The position numbers and the translations under genes are program-made. Positions 1-6,735 of a stretch of 7,826 nucleotides of DNA are shown piece by piece. Numbering within the stretch: position 1 is the stretch's first letter; every line of letters starts with the position of its first letter. The notes under the pieces were generated by a model. That model had not been told where the DNA came from. It saw nothing but the letters and a program-made list of their open reading frames with translations, and did not search any database. The DNA is from JBDIBB01 sp039812685 (lineage in GTDB: Bacteria; Acidobacteriota; Vicinamibacteria; Vicinamibacterales; JAFNAJ01), in the NCBI GenBank assembly GCA_039812685.1, contig JBDIBB010000170.1, positions 1 to 7,826 of the forward strand, in the 5' to 3' direction.

Positions 1-408
1 TCTGGTCGCAGGCGCCTGCGTCTGGCCGGCGGTCCGGCCCAGCCGCGTCCCGATCACCGACAGCAGCACGTCGGGCGCGATCGGCTTCTGGAACACGCCG
101 TCGGCGCCCAGCCGGTTCACGTCGGCCGACTCGTGGAAGTAGTCGCCGGCCGAGCTGAGGAAGAAGATCGGTGCGGCGACGCCGCTCTCGCGCAGGGCCG
201 CGACGAGTGTCAGCCCGGAGTCCACCGCCTCCATCATGAGGTCGACGATCAGCAGGTCCGGCTGCAGCTGCCCGGCGGCCCGGCGTCCCTCGGCGCCGGT
301 GGCGGCCGTCTCCACCACGTAGCCCGCCGATTCCAGCACCAGGCGCAGTGCCGTCAGGATGTCCTGGTCGTCGTCGATGCACAGGATCACGTGCCTACCG
401 TCTCGCAT
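1..408 (-). CDS. Receiver-domain response regulator, C-terminus beyond the window
   Basis: The 136 visible residues form a complete CheY-like receiver domain. An acidic cluster D12-D14 follows beta strand 1 (ILCIDDD). D56 in LLIVDLMM is the expected phospho-acceptor. S85/S86 (FFLSS) stands at the usual Thr/Ser switch position, and K108 in FQKP is the conserved lysine. The loop after D56 reads MMEAVDSG and lacks the proline of the common MMPxMDG form. The ATG at 408 was chosen because GGGAG lies 8 nt upstream; a GTG at 390 is a weaker alternative. The start lies inside hoxW, overlapping it by 14 nt, so the two are probably translationally coupled. Residues 121-136 (Gly, Thr, Gln and Ala rich) look like a linker or tail. 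The gene is still open at the edge, so it could be a stand-alone receiver or continue into an output domain. A role in sensing or regulating hydrogenase is inferred from position only; its kinase is not seen. Confidence 0.9.
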   Translation of the reverse strand, partial: MRDGRHVILCIDDDQDILTALRLVLESAGYVVETAATGAEGRRAAGQLQPDLLIVDLMMEAVDSGLTLVAALRESGVAAPIFFLSSAGDYFHESADVNRLGADGVFQKPIAPDVLLSVIGTRLGRTAGQTQAPATR

Positions 409-868
409 CGTCGGTCTCCCATCGCGACGTGCCGATGAACCCGGTCAGGTGATCGAGGGCGGCTTCGAGCCCGGCCCGGGCCGCGGCGCTCAGGCCCTCG
501 CTGAAGCCGTCGAGGGCGCGGCCGCGGATGGCCAGCACGTAGCCCTTCGGGGCGGCGCCGAAGCAGGTCGCGGCGAGGTGCAGCACCTGCGCGGGCGAGA
601 CGGCGTGTGAGGTGAAGGTGTCGCAGTCCTCGGGTGACAGCCGCGCGAGGGTGAAGGGCGCGTCGCCGCGCGTGGTCGCGTCGGCGAACACCACGACGTC
701 GTGCTCGGCGGCGAGCGCGGCGTGCTCGATCGAGAGCTGGTAATCGGCCTCCACCGTCACGCCCCGCAGGCCGAGCTGCTCCAGGCGCTCGGCGAGCGCC
801 GGGCCCAGCCCGTCGTCACCGCGGGCCGGGTTGCCGTAGCCGATGACCAGCACGCGCGGCGCGCTCAC
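395..868 (-). CDS. hoxW: [NiFe]-hydrogenase maturation endopeptidase HoxW
   Basis: This 157-aa protein belongs to the HybD/HycI/HoxW family of nickel-dependent-recognition endopeptidases (peptidase M52). They remove the C-terminal extension of the large subunit once the Ni-Fe cofactor is in place. The N-terminus has the family signature IGYGNPARGDDG (residues 9-20). By comparison with E. coli HybD, the nickel-sensing residues should be D19, D63 (VFADAT) and H88 (TSHAVSP). The length is normal for the family. The start is a GTG at 868 whose first bases overlap the hoxH stop codon (GTGA), with GAGGGG about 7 nt upstream. Position directly after hoxH makes HoxH the obvious substrate. The protein is cytoplasmic. 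The gene ends at TAG within the following response-regulator gene. Confidence 0.93.
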   Translation of the reverse strand: MSAPRVLVIGYGNPARGDDGLGPALAERLEQLGLRGVTVEADYQLSIEHAALAAEHDVVVFADATTRGDAPFTLARLSPEDCDTFTSHAVSPAQVLHLAATCFGAAPKGYVLAIRGRALDGFSEGLSAAARAGLEAALDHLTGFIGTSRWETDDARR

Positions 869-2346
869 GGTCCGCCCCTCGTCCGGCGCGCGACGACCTC
901 GCCGCCGGCGTCGACGAGCTCCACCGACAGGGCCATGCGCCCCAGCGCGTGTGTGGCGCACGAGAGGCAGGGGTCGTAGGCGCGAACGGCCACCTCGATG
1001 TGGTTGAGCAGCGCCTCGGTGATCTCCGCCCTGCCGGTGAAGTGATCGCGGGCCACCCGGGTGACGGCCTGGTTCATCGGCTCGTTGTTGTTGGTCGTCG
1101 AGACGATGAGGTTGCACATCGTCACGGCGTCGCTGGCGTCGACGCGGTAGTGGTGGAACAGCGTGCCGCGCGGCGCCTCGAGCACGCCGACCGCCTCCTC
1201 GCGGCGCGGGCCGCTGGTCATCAGGTCGTTCTCGAGCAGGTCGGCGTCGTGCAGCAGGTCGCGGATCACCTCGATGGCGTGCAGCAGTTCGATCATCCGC
1301 GCCCAGTGGTAGCACATCGTGATGTTGTTGGGGCGGCCCTTGGTGAGCGCCATGAAGTCGCGGCGCGCCGCCTCGGCCTCGGGCGTGGGGATCAGGCTGC
1401 ACGTGTTCAGGCGGGCGAGCGGCCCTACGCGGTACCAGCCGTGCTCCGGGCCGAGCCGCTTGAGGAAGGGGAACTTCATGTACGACCAGGGGCGCACTTC
1501 CTCGCTCACCACCTCGAGGTAGCGCTGGCAGTCGACGCCGTCGACCAGCCGGGTGCCGCTCTTGTCGACCGCGCGCAGCATGCCGTCGTAGAAGTCGAGG
1601 GCGCCGTCGCCCTCTCGAACGATCGACAGGTGGTTGGAGTCGAAGGACCCGAAGGGGATCAGCTCGACCAGGTGGTCGTGGGTGAAGTCGCGCGCGATCG
1701 CCAGCGCGCCGCGCGCCCAGGCGAGCATCTGGTCGATTTCGCCCAGCAGCGCGTCGCGGTCGGCGATCGAGAGCGGCTTGTTCACGCCGCCGGGCACGGC
1801 ACCCGTGCCGTGGATCTTCTTGCCGGCCGTGGCGCGAATCACCTCCTGCCCGAAGCGGCGCATCATCACGGCCTGCGTTGCCAGCTGGGGGAACCTTGCC
1901 GCCACCGCCAGCACGTGACGCTGCTCGATCGGCGCCGAGAAGGCGCTCGAGGCGGTGCCGTCGGTGCCAAACAGCAGGTCGGGGCTCGAGAGGTGGAAGA
2001 AGTGCAGCGCGTGGCTCTGGCACATCTGGCCGTAGTGCATCAGCCGGCGCATCTTCTCGGCGGTGGGCGTCAGCCGCTCGCCGCCGACGATGCGATCCAT
2101 CGCCTTGGCCGCGGCCAGGTGGTGGCTGACCGGACAGATGCCGCACAGCCGCTGCACGATGACCGGGATCTCCCAGTAGGGGCGGCCGAGGATGAAGCGC
2201 TCGAAGCCGCGGAACTCCACGATGTGCAGCCGCGCCTGCCGCACCGCGTGGTCCTCGTCCATGAGAATCGTCACCTTGCCGTGGCCTTCGACGCGGGTCA
2301 GCGGCTCGATCGTGTACTTGCGCGTGGGCGGTGCGGTCGACACCAT
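865..2346 (-). CDS. hoxH: NAD-coupled [NiFe] hydrogenase large (catalytic) subunit HoxH
   Basis: HoxH is the H2-activating subunit of group 3d soluble hydrogenase. The 493-aa length is very close to that of characterised HoxH proteins. The two cysteine pairs that bind the Ni-Fe(CN)2CO centre are both present: C68 and C71 in RLCGICPVSHH near the N-terminus, and C460 and C463 in DPCLSCATH at the C-terminus. The N-terminal PLTRVEGHG motif is also typical. A tail of 27 residues follows H466 (from ALGRM to the end), which HoxW is expected to cleave after H466; the adjacent hoxW supports this. The ATG at 2346 lies 13 nt after the hoxY stop, and GGAG, overlapping the end of hoxY, serves as ribosome binding site. 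The mature protein should pair with HoxY in the cytoplasm. The C-terminal motif, neighbours and operon order make the assignment secure. Confidence 0.97.
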   Translation of the reverse strand: MVSTAPPTRKYTIEPLTRVEGHGKVTILMDEDHAVRQARLHIVEFRGFERFILGRPYWEIPVIVQRLCGICPVSHHLAAAKAMDRIVGGERLTPTAEKMRRLMHYGQMCQSHALHFFHLSSPDLLFGTDGTASSAFSAPIEQRHVLAVAARFPQLATQAVMMRRFGQEVIRATAGKKIHGTGAVPGGVNKPLSIADRDALLGEIDQMLAWARGALAIARDFTHDHLVELIPFGSFDSNHLSIVREGDGALDFYDGMLRAVDKSGTRLVDGVDCQRYLEVVSEEVRPWSYMKFPFLKRLGPEHGWYRVGPLARLNTCSLIPTPEAEAARRDFMALTKGRPNNITMCYHWARMIELLHAIEVIRDLLHDADLLENDLMTSGPRREEAVGVLEAPRGTLFHHYRVDASDAVTMCNLIVSTTNNNEPMNQAVTRVARDHFTGRAEITEALLNHIEVAVRAYDPCLSCATHALGRMALSVELVDAGGEVVARRTRGGP

Positions 2347-2359
2347 GGCCGGTGGCTCC

Positions 2360-2908
2360 TCAGTCGTATTTCAGGCCCGCGTAGGGAATCTCGACCGGTC
2401 TGCCGGTGAGCAGCGCCACCAGCGCCTCCCAGATGGCGTCGGCCGGCGGCGGGCAGCCCGGGATGAAGTAGTCGATCTTCACCACCTCGTGGCACGGGTA
2501 GACGCGGTTCAGCAGCAGCGGGATCTCGGGATCGTTGGGGATGACGCCGCCGGGGTTGTAGACGCCGGGCGAGCGCAGGTATGCCTCCTCGAGGCACTCG
2601 CGCAGCGGCACGTGGTTGCGCAGCGCCGGGATGCCGCCGTTGATGGCGCAGTCACCCAGCGACACGAGCACGTCGCACTGCCGGCGGAACTCCTCGAGGA
2701 CGTGGACGTTCTCCTCGTTGCAGCAGCCCCCCTCGACGATGCCGACCGCGCAGCGGCCGGTGAACGACTTGTAGTCGTTGATGGGCGAGCGGTCGAACTC
2801 GGCGATCTCGGCCAGTTGCAGGATGCGCTCGTCGATGTCGAGGATCGACATGTGGCAGCCGAAGCAGCCGGCCAGGCTCACCGTGGCGATGCGCGGCTTC
2901 GCGCTCAT
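2360..2908 (-). CDS. hoxY: NAD-coupled [NiFe] hydrogenase small subunit HoxY
   Basis: HoxY (182 aa) is the small subunit that carries the [4Fe-4S] cluster nearest the Ni-Fe site. It passes electrons between HoxH and the HoxFU diaphorase. Likely ligands are C15 and C18 (GCFGCHMS), C87 (SLGDCAINGG) and C152 (PGCPPP), the pattern of the NuoB-like small-subunit fold. There is no Tat signal peptide and no extra C-terminal cluster domain, as expected for a cytoplasmic group 3 enzyme. An additional C62-C63 pair (EGGCC) is also present. The ATG at 2908 overlaps the hoxU stop (ATGA), and GGAGGGAGG lies just upstream, which fixes the start and implies translational coupling. The hoxH start follows 13 nt after the stop. 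Confidence 0.96.
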   Translation of the reverse strand: MSAKPRIATVSLAGCFGCHMSILDIDERILQLAEIAEFDRSPINDYKSFTGRCAVGIVEGGCCNEENVHVLEEFRRQCDVLVSLGDCAINGGIPALRNHVPLRECLEEAYLRSPGVYNPGGVIPNDPEIPLLLNRVYPCHEVVKIDYFIPGCPPPADAIWEALVALLTGRPVEIPYAGLKYD

Positions 2909-3615
2909 GCGGCGCCTCCCTCCGCGGTTTCGACCTCGGCGCCGATCGGCGTGGTGTCGAAGGGGCGATCGCCCACCGGCACGGCGTAGCCGACGCGCTT
3001 GCGCATGAGCGCGCCCACCGGGCAGGAGGCGACGACGGCGTCGGTGACGCGCAGGTCGGTGGAGGCCAGCGCCTCGCCGTTGACCTGCAGCCGCTTCCTG
3101 AAGCCCCGGTTCACGAACTGGAAGACGTTCTTCTGGTCGAGGTCCTGCGACACCCGCACGCAGCGTCCGCACAGGATGCAGCGGTTGTGGTCGAGGTAGA
3201 CGTCGGGATGCGACATGTCGATGTCGCGCGCCGGGTTCAGCAGCGGGTACTTCGGCGCGGTGATCCCGAAGCGGTAGGCGAGCGCCTGCAGTTCGCACAG
3301 CCCGCTCTTCTCGCAGAACATGCAGTAGTGGTTGCCCTCCACGAACAGCATGTCGATCACGTTGCGCCGGAACTCGCGCAGTTCCTCGGTCTCGCTTTCG
3401 ACGACCGCGCCGTTGGTCACCGTCTGCACGCAGGCGGCCTGGATGCGGCCGTTCACGCGCACCGAGCAGACGCGGCACGAGCCGTGCGGGATCAGGTCCT
3501 TGTAGGCGCAGAGGTGCGGGATGTAGATGCCGGCCGCCTCGGCGGCCTTGAGGATCGTCTGGCCCGGCGTCGCCGGGATCGTCTTGCCATCGAGGACGAA
3601 CTGGAAGGAGTTCAC
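2905..3615 (-). CDS. hoxU: Hydrogenase diaphorase iron-sulfur subunit HoxU
   Basis: HoxU (236 aa) is the electron relay between HoxY and HoxF and resembles the N-terminal part of complex I NuoG. Three cluster regions are visible. A plant-type [2Fe-2S] site uses C36, C47, C50 and C62. A His/Cys-ligated [4Fe-4S] site lies around H96, C98, C101 and C107 (NHYCMFC then GLC). A ferredoxin-like [4Fe-4S] site uses C146, C149, C152 and C198 (CILCGRC and SCPVGA). The start is taken as the GTG at 3615. It gives the usual family length and begins with NSFQFVLDGK, and GGAGGG lies about 8 nt upstream. A longer in-frame start at 3669 would run back into hoxF and add 18 unlikely residues. The gene begins 13 nt after hoxF and its stop overlaps the hoxY start. 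Confidence 0.96.
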   Translation of the reverse strand: MNSFQFVLDGKTIPATPGQTILKAAEAAGIYIPHLCAYKDLIPHGSCRVCSVRVNGRIQAACVQTVTNGAVVESETEELREFRRNVIDMLFVEGNHYCMFCEKSGLCELQALAYRFGITAPKYPLLNPARDIDMSHPDVYLDHNRCILCGRCVRVSQDLDQKNVFQFVNRGFRKRLQVNGEALASTDLRVTDAVVASCPVGALMRKRVGYAVPVGDRPFDTTPIGAEVETAEGGAA

Positions 3616-3628
3616 GCGACCCTCCGCC

Positions 3629-5440
3629 TCACACGTACTGGGATTGCCGGCCCACGCGCAGTTCGGCATCGACGACCGCCGACGACAGGTCGAAGGTCGA
3701 CAGCAGGCCCGGCTTGCGCTCGGCGACGAGCCCCGCGTAGAGCGCGTTGAAGCTGTTCAGCGCGCCGAGCACGGGGTTGGGCGCGGCCTGCCCCAGGCCG
3801 CAGCGACTGGTCTGGCTGATGAAGCGCGAGAGCTCGCGCATCGCGTCGAGGTCGGAGGGCTCGCCGGCCCCGCGCACCACCTTGTGCACCAGCTTCTTGA
3901 GCAGGATCAGGCCCACGCGGCACGGCGTGCAGTGCCCGCAGCTCTCCGCGATGAAGAAGTCGAGGTAATGCTCGGCGACCTCCATCTGGTTGCGCGCGCG
4001 GTTGAAGATCATGATCGCGCCGCCGGTCGCGAGGTCGTCGTAGCAGATGCGTCCGTCGAAGCGCTCGGGGCCGATCATCTGGCGGCACGGGCCGCCGATG
4101 AGCATCGCACCGGGGTTGTCGGCCTCGGCCATCTCCAGCAGCTCGTGCGGCGTGATGCCGAACGGCACCTCGTAGACGCCCGGCTTGCGGCAGTCGCCCG
4201 AGATGCTGAGCACCTTGGTGCCCGTCGTCCGCGCCGATCCCATCGCGGCGAACCAGGCCGCGCCCTCCAGCAGGATCCGCGACGCGCAGCAGAAGCTCTC
4301 CACGTTGTTCACGATGGTCGGCCCGCCGAGGTAGCCCTTCTCGACCGGGAACGGCGGGCGGTTCTTCGGGTCGCCGCGCAGCCCCTCGCACGAGCTGATC
4401 AGCGCCGTCTCCTCGCCGCAGATGTAGGCGCCGGCGCCGAGCTGGATGCGGATGTCGAAGTGGAAGCCGGGCGTGCCCGCCACGTCGCGGCCCAGCAGGT
4501 TCGCGCGCCGCCGCTCCTCGAGCACCGCTTCCAGGTAGGAGAGCAGGTAGCGGTATTCGCCGCGCAGGTAGATGATGCCCGAGTCGCTGCCCACCGCGTA
4601 GCCGGCAATCGTCATCCCCTCGAGCATCTGGTGGGCGCACTCGGTGAGCAGCACGCGGTCCTTGAAGGTGCCGGGCTCGCCCTCGTCGGCGTTGCAGACG
4701 ATCCAGCGCCGATCGCCTGGCGCGTTGCGCGCCATCTCCCACTTCAGCCCCGCCGGGAACCCCGCGCCGCCGCGACCGCGCAGCCGTGAGTCCTTGATCT
4801 CCTGCACCACGTCCTGCGGCGTGAGCTGCAGCGCCCGTCGCAGCGCGCCGCCCGGCTCGAAGGGCGCGAAGTGCACCGGGCCCTGCCGGCGGATGTTGTT
4901 GCGCACCATCGCTTGCACCAGCGGGTGGGCGTTGTTGCCGTCGCCGACCATCGTCACCAGTTGCTGCGGATCGAGGTGGCGGCGCAGGTCGCGCACCACG
5001 GCGCGCGCCCGCTCCGGCGTGAGCTGGGTGACGACCACGTCGTTGATGAGCGCGGCCGGCGCCTGATCGCTCATGCCGATGCACGGCGTGTGGGTGAGCG
5101 TGATGGCGCCATCAGCCGTCGTCTCGCCCATCGTGACGCCGAGCTCCTTGGCCATCGCGTCGGCCACGGCCGTGTAGCCCTTCATCCAGTCCACGATGTC
5201 GTTGCACAGCCGGATCACGACGCGGCCCTGCGGCTTGACCGAGAGGAACGCGTAGAAGGTGACGACGCTCTCCACCTCCACGCGATGGGTGTCGCACGCC
5301 CGTGCGATGACCTCCATCGAATCGGTGGAGACGCACCCGTATCGGCGCTGGACCGCGATGACGATGTCCATCATGCGCGTCCGGTCGTTGCCGAATTTCC
5401 GGCAGATGTCTTCGACGCCGGCGGCTGTCGCTGTTCTCAT
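3629..5440 (-). CDS. hoxF: Hydrogenase diaphorase FMN/NAD-binding subunit HoxF with fused HoxE/NuoE-like domain
   Basis: HoxF (603 aa) reduces NAD+ or oxidises NADH through FMN and so connects H2 turnover to the NAD pool. Residues 1 to about 150 are a NuoE/HoxE-like domain; from about 175 onward it is NuoF-like. The FMN/NAD-binding part has RGRGGAGFP (221-229) and NADEGEPGTFKDR (250-262). The C-terminal [4Fe-4S] site uses C501, C504 and C507 (SCGHCTPC) with C547 (SRCGLG). In the NuoE-like domain only C79 and C120 remain of the four [2Fe-2S] ligands; the other two positions are D84 and S124, so that cluster is probably absent. From memory, R. eutropha HoxF (602 aa) has the same architecture. 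The ATG at 5440 is chosen for its strong GGAGGGGG site; the frame stays open upstream to 6469, but that part lies antisense-free over an unrelated gene and has no hydrogenase similarity. It is the first gene of the operon. Confidence 0.96.
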   Translation of the reverse strand: MRTATAAGVEDICRKFGNDRTRMMDIVIAVQRRYGCVSTDSMEVIARACDTHRVEVESVVTFYAFLSVKPQGRVVIRLCNDIVDWMKGYTAVADAMAKELGVTMGETTADGAITLTHTPCIGMSDQAPAALINDVVVTQLTPERARAVVRDLRRHLDPQQLVTMVGDGNNAHPLVQAMVRNNIRRQGPVHFAPFEPGGALRRALQLTPQDVVQEIKDSRLRGRGGAGFPAGLKWEMARNAPGDRRWIVCNADEGEPGTFKDRVLLTECAHQMLEGMTIAGYAVGSDSGIIYLRGEYRYLLSYLEAVLEERRRANLLGRDVAGTPGFHFDIRIQLGAGAYICGEETALISSCEGLRGDPKNRPPFPVEKGYLGGPTIVNNVESFCCASRILLEGAAWFAAMGSARTTGTKVLSISGDCRKPGVYEVPFGITPHELLEMAEADNPGAMLIGGPCRQMIGPERFDGRICYDDLATGGAIMIFNRARNQMEVAEHYLDFFIAESCGHCTPCRVGLILLKKLVHKVVRGAGEPSDLDAMRELSRFISQTSRCGLGQAAPNPVLGALNSFNALYAGLVAERKPGLLSTFDLSSAVVDAELRVGRQSQYV

Positions 5441-5592
5441 GCGTGCCCCCTCCGGGGAGGACCGCCGCGAGCTGGCCCCGCTATGTCGTGGCCGCGCAGC
5501 AGGTTGCCGGGCATCCTCGGCTGCTCCGCGCCGCGGGGGCCGTGACGAGGCACCCACCGGCGGCGCCCGGCGGTTGGACCCACGCGAAAAGA

Positions 5593-5608
5593 TGCAATGC
5601 CGATGCCG
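5593..5608 (-). promoter_or_regulatory. Putative sigma-54 (-24/-12) promoter of the hox operon
   Basis: Read on the minus strand, this reads CGGCATCGGCATTGCA. The invariant GG (5607-5606) and GC (5595-5594) are separated by exactly 10 nt. The flanking bases match the consensus TGGCACG-N4-TTGCA at GGCA and TTGCA; mismatches are the leading T and the CG after GGCA. The start of transcription would be near 5582, giving a leader of about 140 nt before hoxF. The soluble hydrogenase operon of R. eutropha is known to depend on RpoN and the NtrC-type activator HoxA, which makes the match biologically sensible. No activator site was identified. GCAT-rich repetition in the segment (GCATTGC occurs twice) leaves room for chance. 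Confidence 0.55.
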
Positions 5609-5634
5609 CAATGCGGCGCCGCTGTGAAGCGGCG
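5605..5634. repeat. Two adjacent inverted repeats in the hoxF upstream gap
   Basis: The 13-bp palindrome GCCGCAATGCGGC (5605-5617) has 6-bp arms around one base. It abuts CGCCGCT-GTGA-AGCGGCG (5617-5634), which has 7-bp arms and a 4-nt loop. Both lie just after the stop of the hypothetical gene (5650) and against the -24 element of the putative hox promoter. On the minus strand a short T-rich stretch (TCTTTT, 5591-5586) follows at a distance rather than directly. They could serve as a weak terminator for the upstream gene or as a regulator site. In such GC-rich DNA short hairpins also arise by chance. Confidence 0.4.
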
Positions 5635-5649
5635 GTGAGAGGCGCGCCG

Positions 5650-6735
5650 TCAGATTGCCGGCATGCGCTCGAGCCGACGCTTGGCGCTGACCAGCAGGCC
5701 GTGGACGGCGTTGCGCGCCTCGCTGCGGACGCGGCCCCGCAGCAGGCGCCCGACGAACCCCGTCAGGCCGTCGGGACGGCTCCGGTTGATGGTCACCAGC
5801 CAGTAGCCCGGTCCGCGTGCCGGGTCCGGCACGAGCACGCGCAGCTCGAGCGCCGACCGGAAGTAATGGCTCGCGTAGAGCATCTTGGAGGCGACGACCG
5901 TCTCGCGATCGCCATGGTGGGCGACGAGATGACTGAGCCGGATGGTGGGTTTCAGCCCGAACTTCACCTGTTGCCAGTAGAAGACCTCGGCGGCCGGGCG
6001 CCACGCGGTGCCGGGGAACTCCGACAGGTACCGGCGCACCTCCGGCACGTCGTCGAGCAGCGGCGGCCACGAGGCCATCAGCGCCGCGAACTCGTCGGAG
6101 GCGCGTACTGGCGGATCCTCGTCGTGGTACTCGATGAGGGCGCGGTTGCCGAGCGCCTGGTAGCGCCTGACGTAGTCGAGCAGCCGCTCGCGAATCAGCG
6201 CGTCGGCGTCCTGCCCGACGGCCGGCGCCTGGAAGTCGAGCCGGGCGTGGGCCTGCTCGATCGTGTCGCGATCCAGCTTCAGCTTGCAGTCGCCGGCACG
6301 GCAGGCGCGCAGATCGCCGACCTCCTCGTCGGAGAGGCGCAGGTCGGCGAAGTCGGCGAGCGTCGGCGGCGTGCCGAGCCGCCGGGTGATCGGGAACGCC
6401 GGGCCGCGCTCGTAATACTCGATGTCGGCGATCGCCGCCACGTAGGCGCGCCGCGAGGCGTTGACCCACACCGCGCCGAAGACGGCCACCTCCCGGGCGG
6501 GGTCGGTGTCGAGCAGCTTGGTGAACGGTTCGCCGCGCAGCAACCGCTGGCGTTCGGCGCCGCTCGGCTTCACCACGTCGTCGACGTAGCGCTGCAGGCG
6601 GTCGGGCAGGCGGTCGGGCGGCTCGGGCGTGACCGGCACCGGCAGCGCCGCGACCAGCAGGAGGATGCCGGCCACGCGGCCCGCGCGCCGCGCTGCCGTT
6701 GCCGCGCCGGGAGAGCCTGTCGCAGCGCCGTCCAT
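5650..6735 (-). CDS. Hypothetical exported or membrane-anchored protein, 361 aa
   Basis: I do not recognise a named family. The N-terminus has RRAGR (residues 16-20) followed by a hydrophobic run (about 21-35, AGILLLVAALPVPV) and then a proline-rich stretch, consistent with a signal peptide or N-terminal anchor; no lipobox cysteine is visible. The rest is soluble-looking, rich in Arg, Asp and Leu. It contains a close cysteine pair C145/C150 (CRAGDC), an LYASHYFRSALEL segment (286-298) and YWLVTINRSRPDG (311-323). Proteins with similar CRxGDC segments occur, to my recollection, as uncharacterised proteins in Acidobacteriota and relatives. The ATG at 6735 gives the best signal sequence; a GTG at 6813 in frame would add 26 residues ahead of it. 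No Shine-Dalgarno precedes the ATG. It lies 209 nt upstream of hoxF on the same strand, but the separate promoter suggests it is not part of the hox operon. Confidence 0.8.
   Translation of the reverse strand: MDGAATGSPGAATAARRAGRVAGILLLVAALPVPVTPEPPDRLPDRLQRYVDDVVKPSGAERQRLLRGEPFTKLLDTDPAREVAVFGAVWVNASRRAYVAAIADIEYYERGPAFPITRRLGTPPTLADFADLRLSDEEVGDLRACRAGDCKLKLDRDTIEQAHARLDFQAPAVGQDADALIRERLLDYVRRYQALGNRALIEYHDEDPPVRASDEFAALMASWPPLLDDVPEVRRYLSEFPGTAWRPAAEVFYWQQVKFGLKPTIRLSHLVAHHGDRETVVASKMLYASHYFRSALELRVLVPDPARGPGYWLVTINRSRPDGLTGFVGRLLRGRVRSEARNAVHGLLVSAKRRLERMPAI
6596..6619. repeat. Perfect 12-bp tandem duplication inside the hypothetical gene
   Basis: The unit AGGCGGTCGGGC occurs twice head to tail. 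It encodes the repeated P-D-R-L tetrapeptide just after the hydrophobic N-terminal segment of the hypothetical protein. It keeps the reading frame and lies in a probable linker, so it looks like a harmless in-frame duplication or a small slippage site. Confidence 0.7.

Noticed and set aside
949..2409. Long plus-strand open frame antisense to hoxH (486 codons)
   Set aside because: Its composition (Val, Ala, Arg, His, Gln rich) is that of a complementary frame of a GC-rich gene, and it lies opposite a hoxH with all catalytic motifs.
3527..4789. Long plus-strand open frame antisense to hoxF and the hoxU start
   Set aside because: It shows no recognisable domain and mirrors the strong coding frame of hoxF; open antisense frames are expected at this GC content.
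5605..5634. Clear intrinsic terminator after the hypothetical gene
   Set aside because: The hairpins are real as sequence, but the only T-rich stretch is more than 10 nt beyond them, so I kept them as inverted repeats rather than calling a terminator.
5441..6469. Extension of the hoxF frame upstream to 6469
   Set aside because: The frame is open only because stops are rare. It runs across the hypothetical gene in another frame, lacks hydrogenase similarity, and the ATG at 5440 has a strong ribosome binding site and gives the family length.
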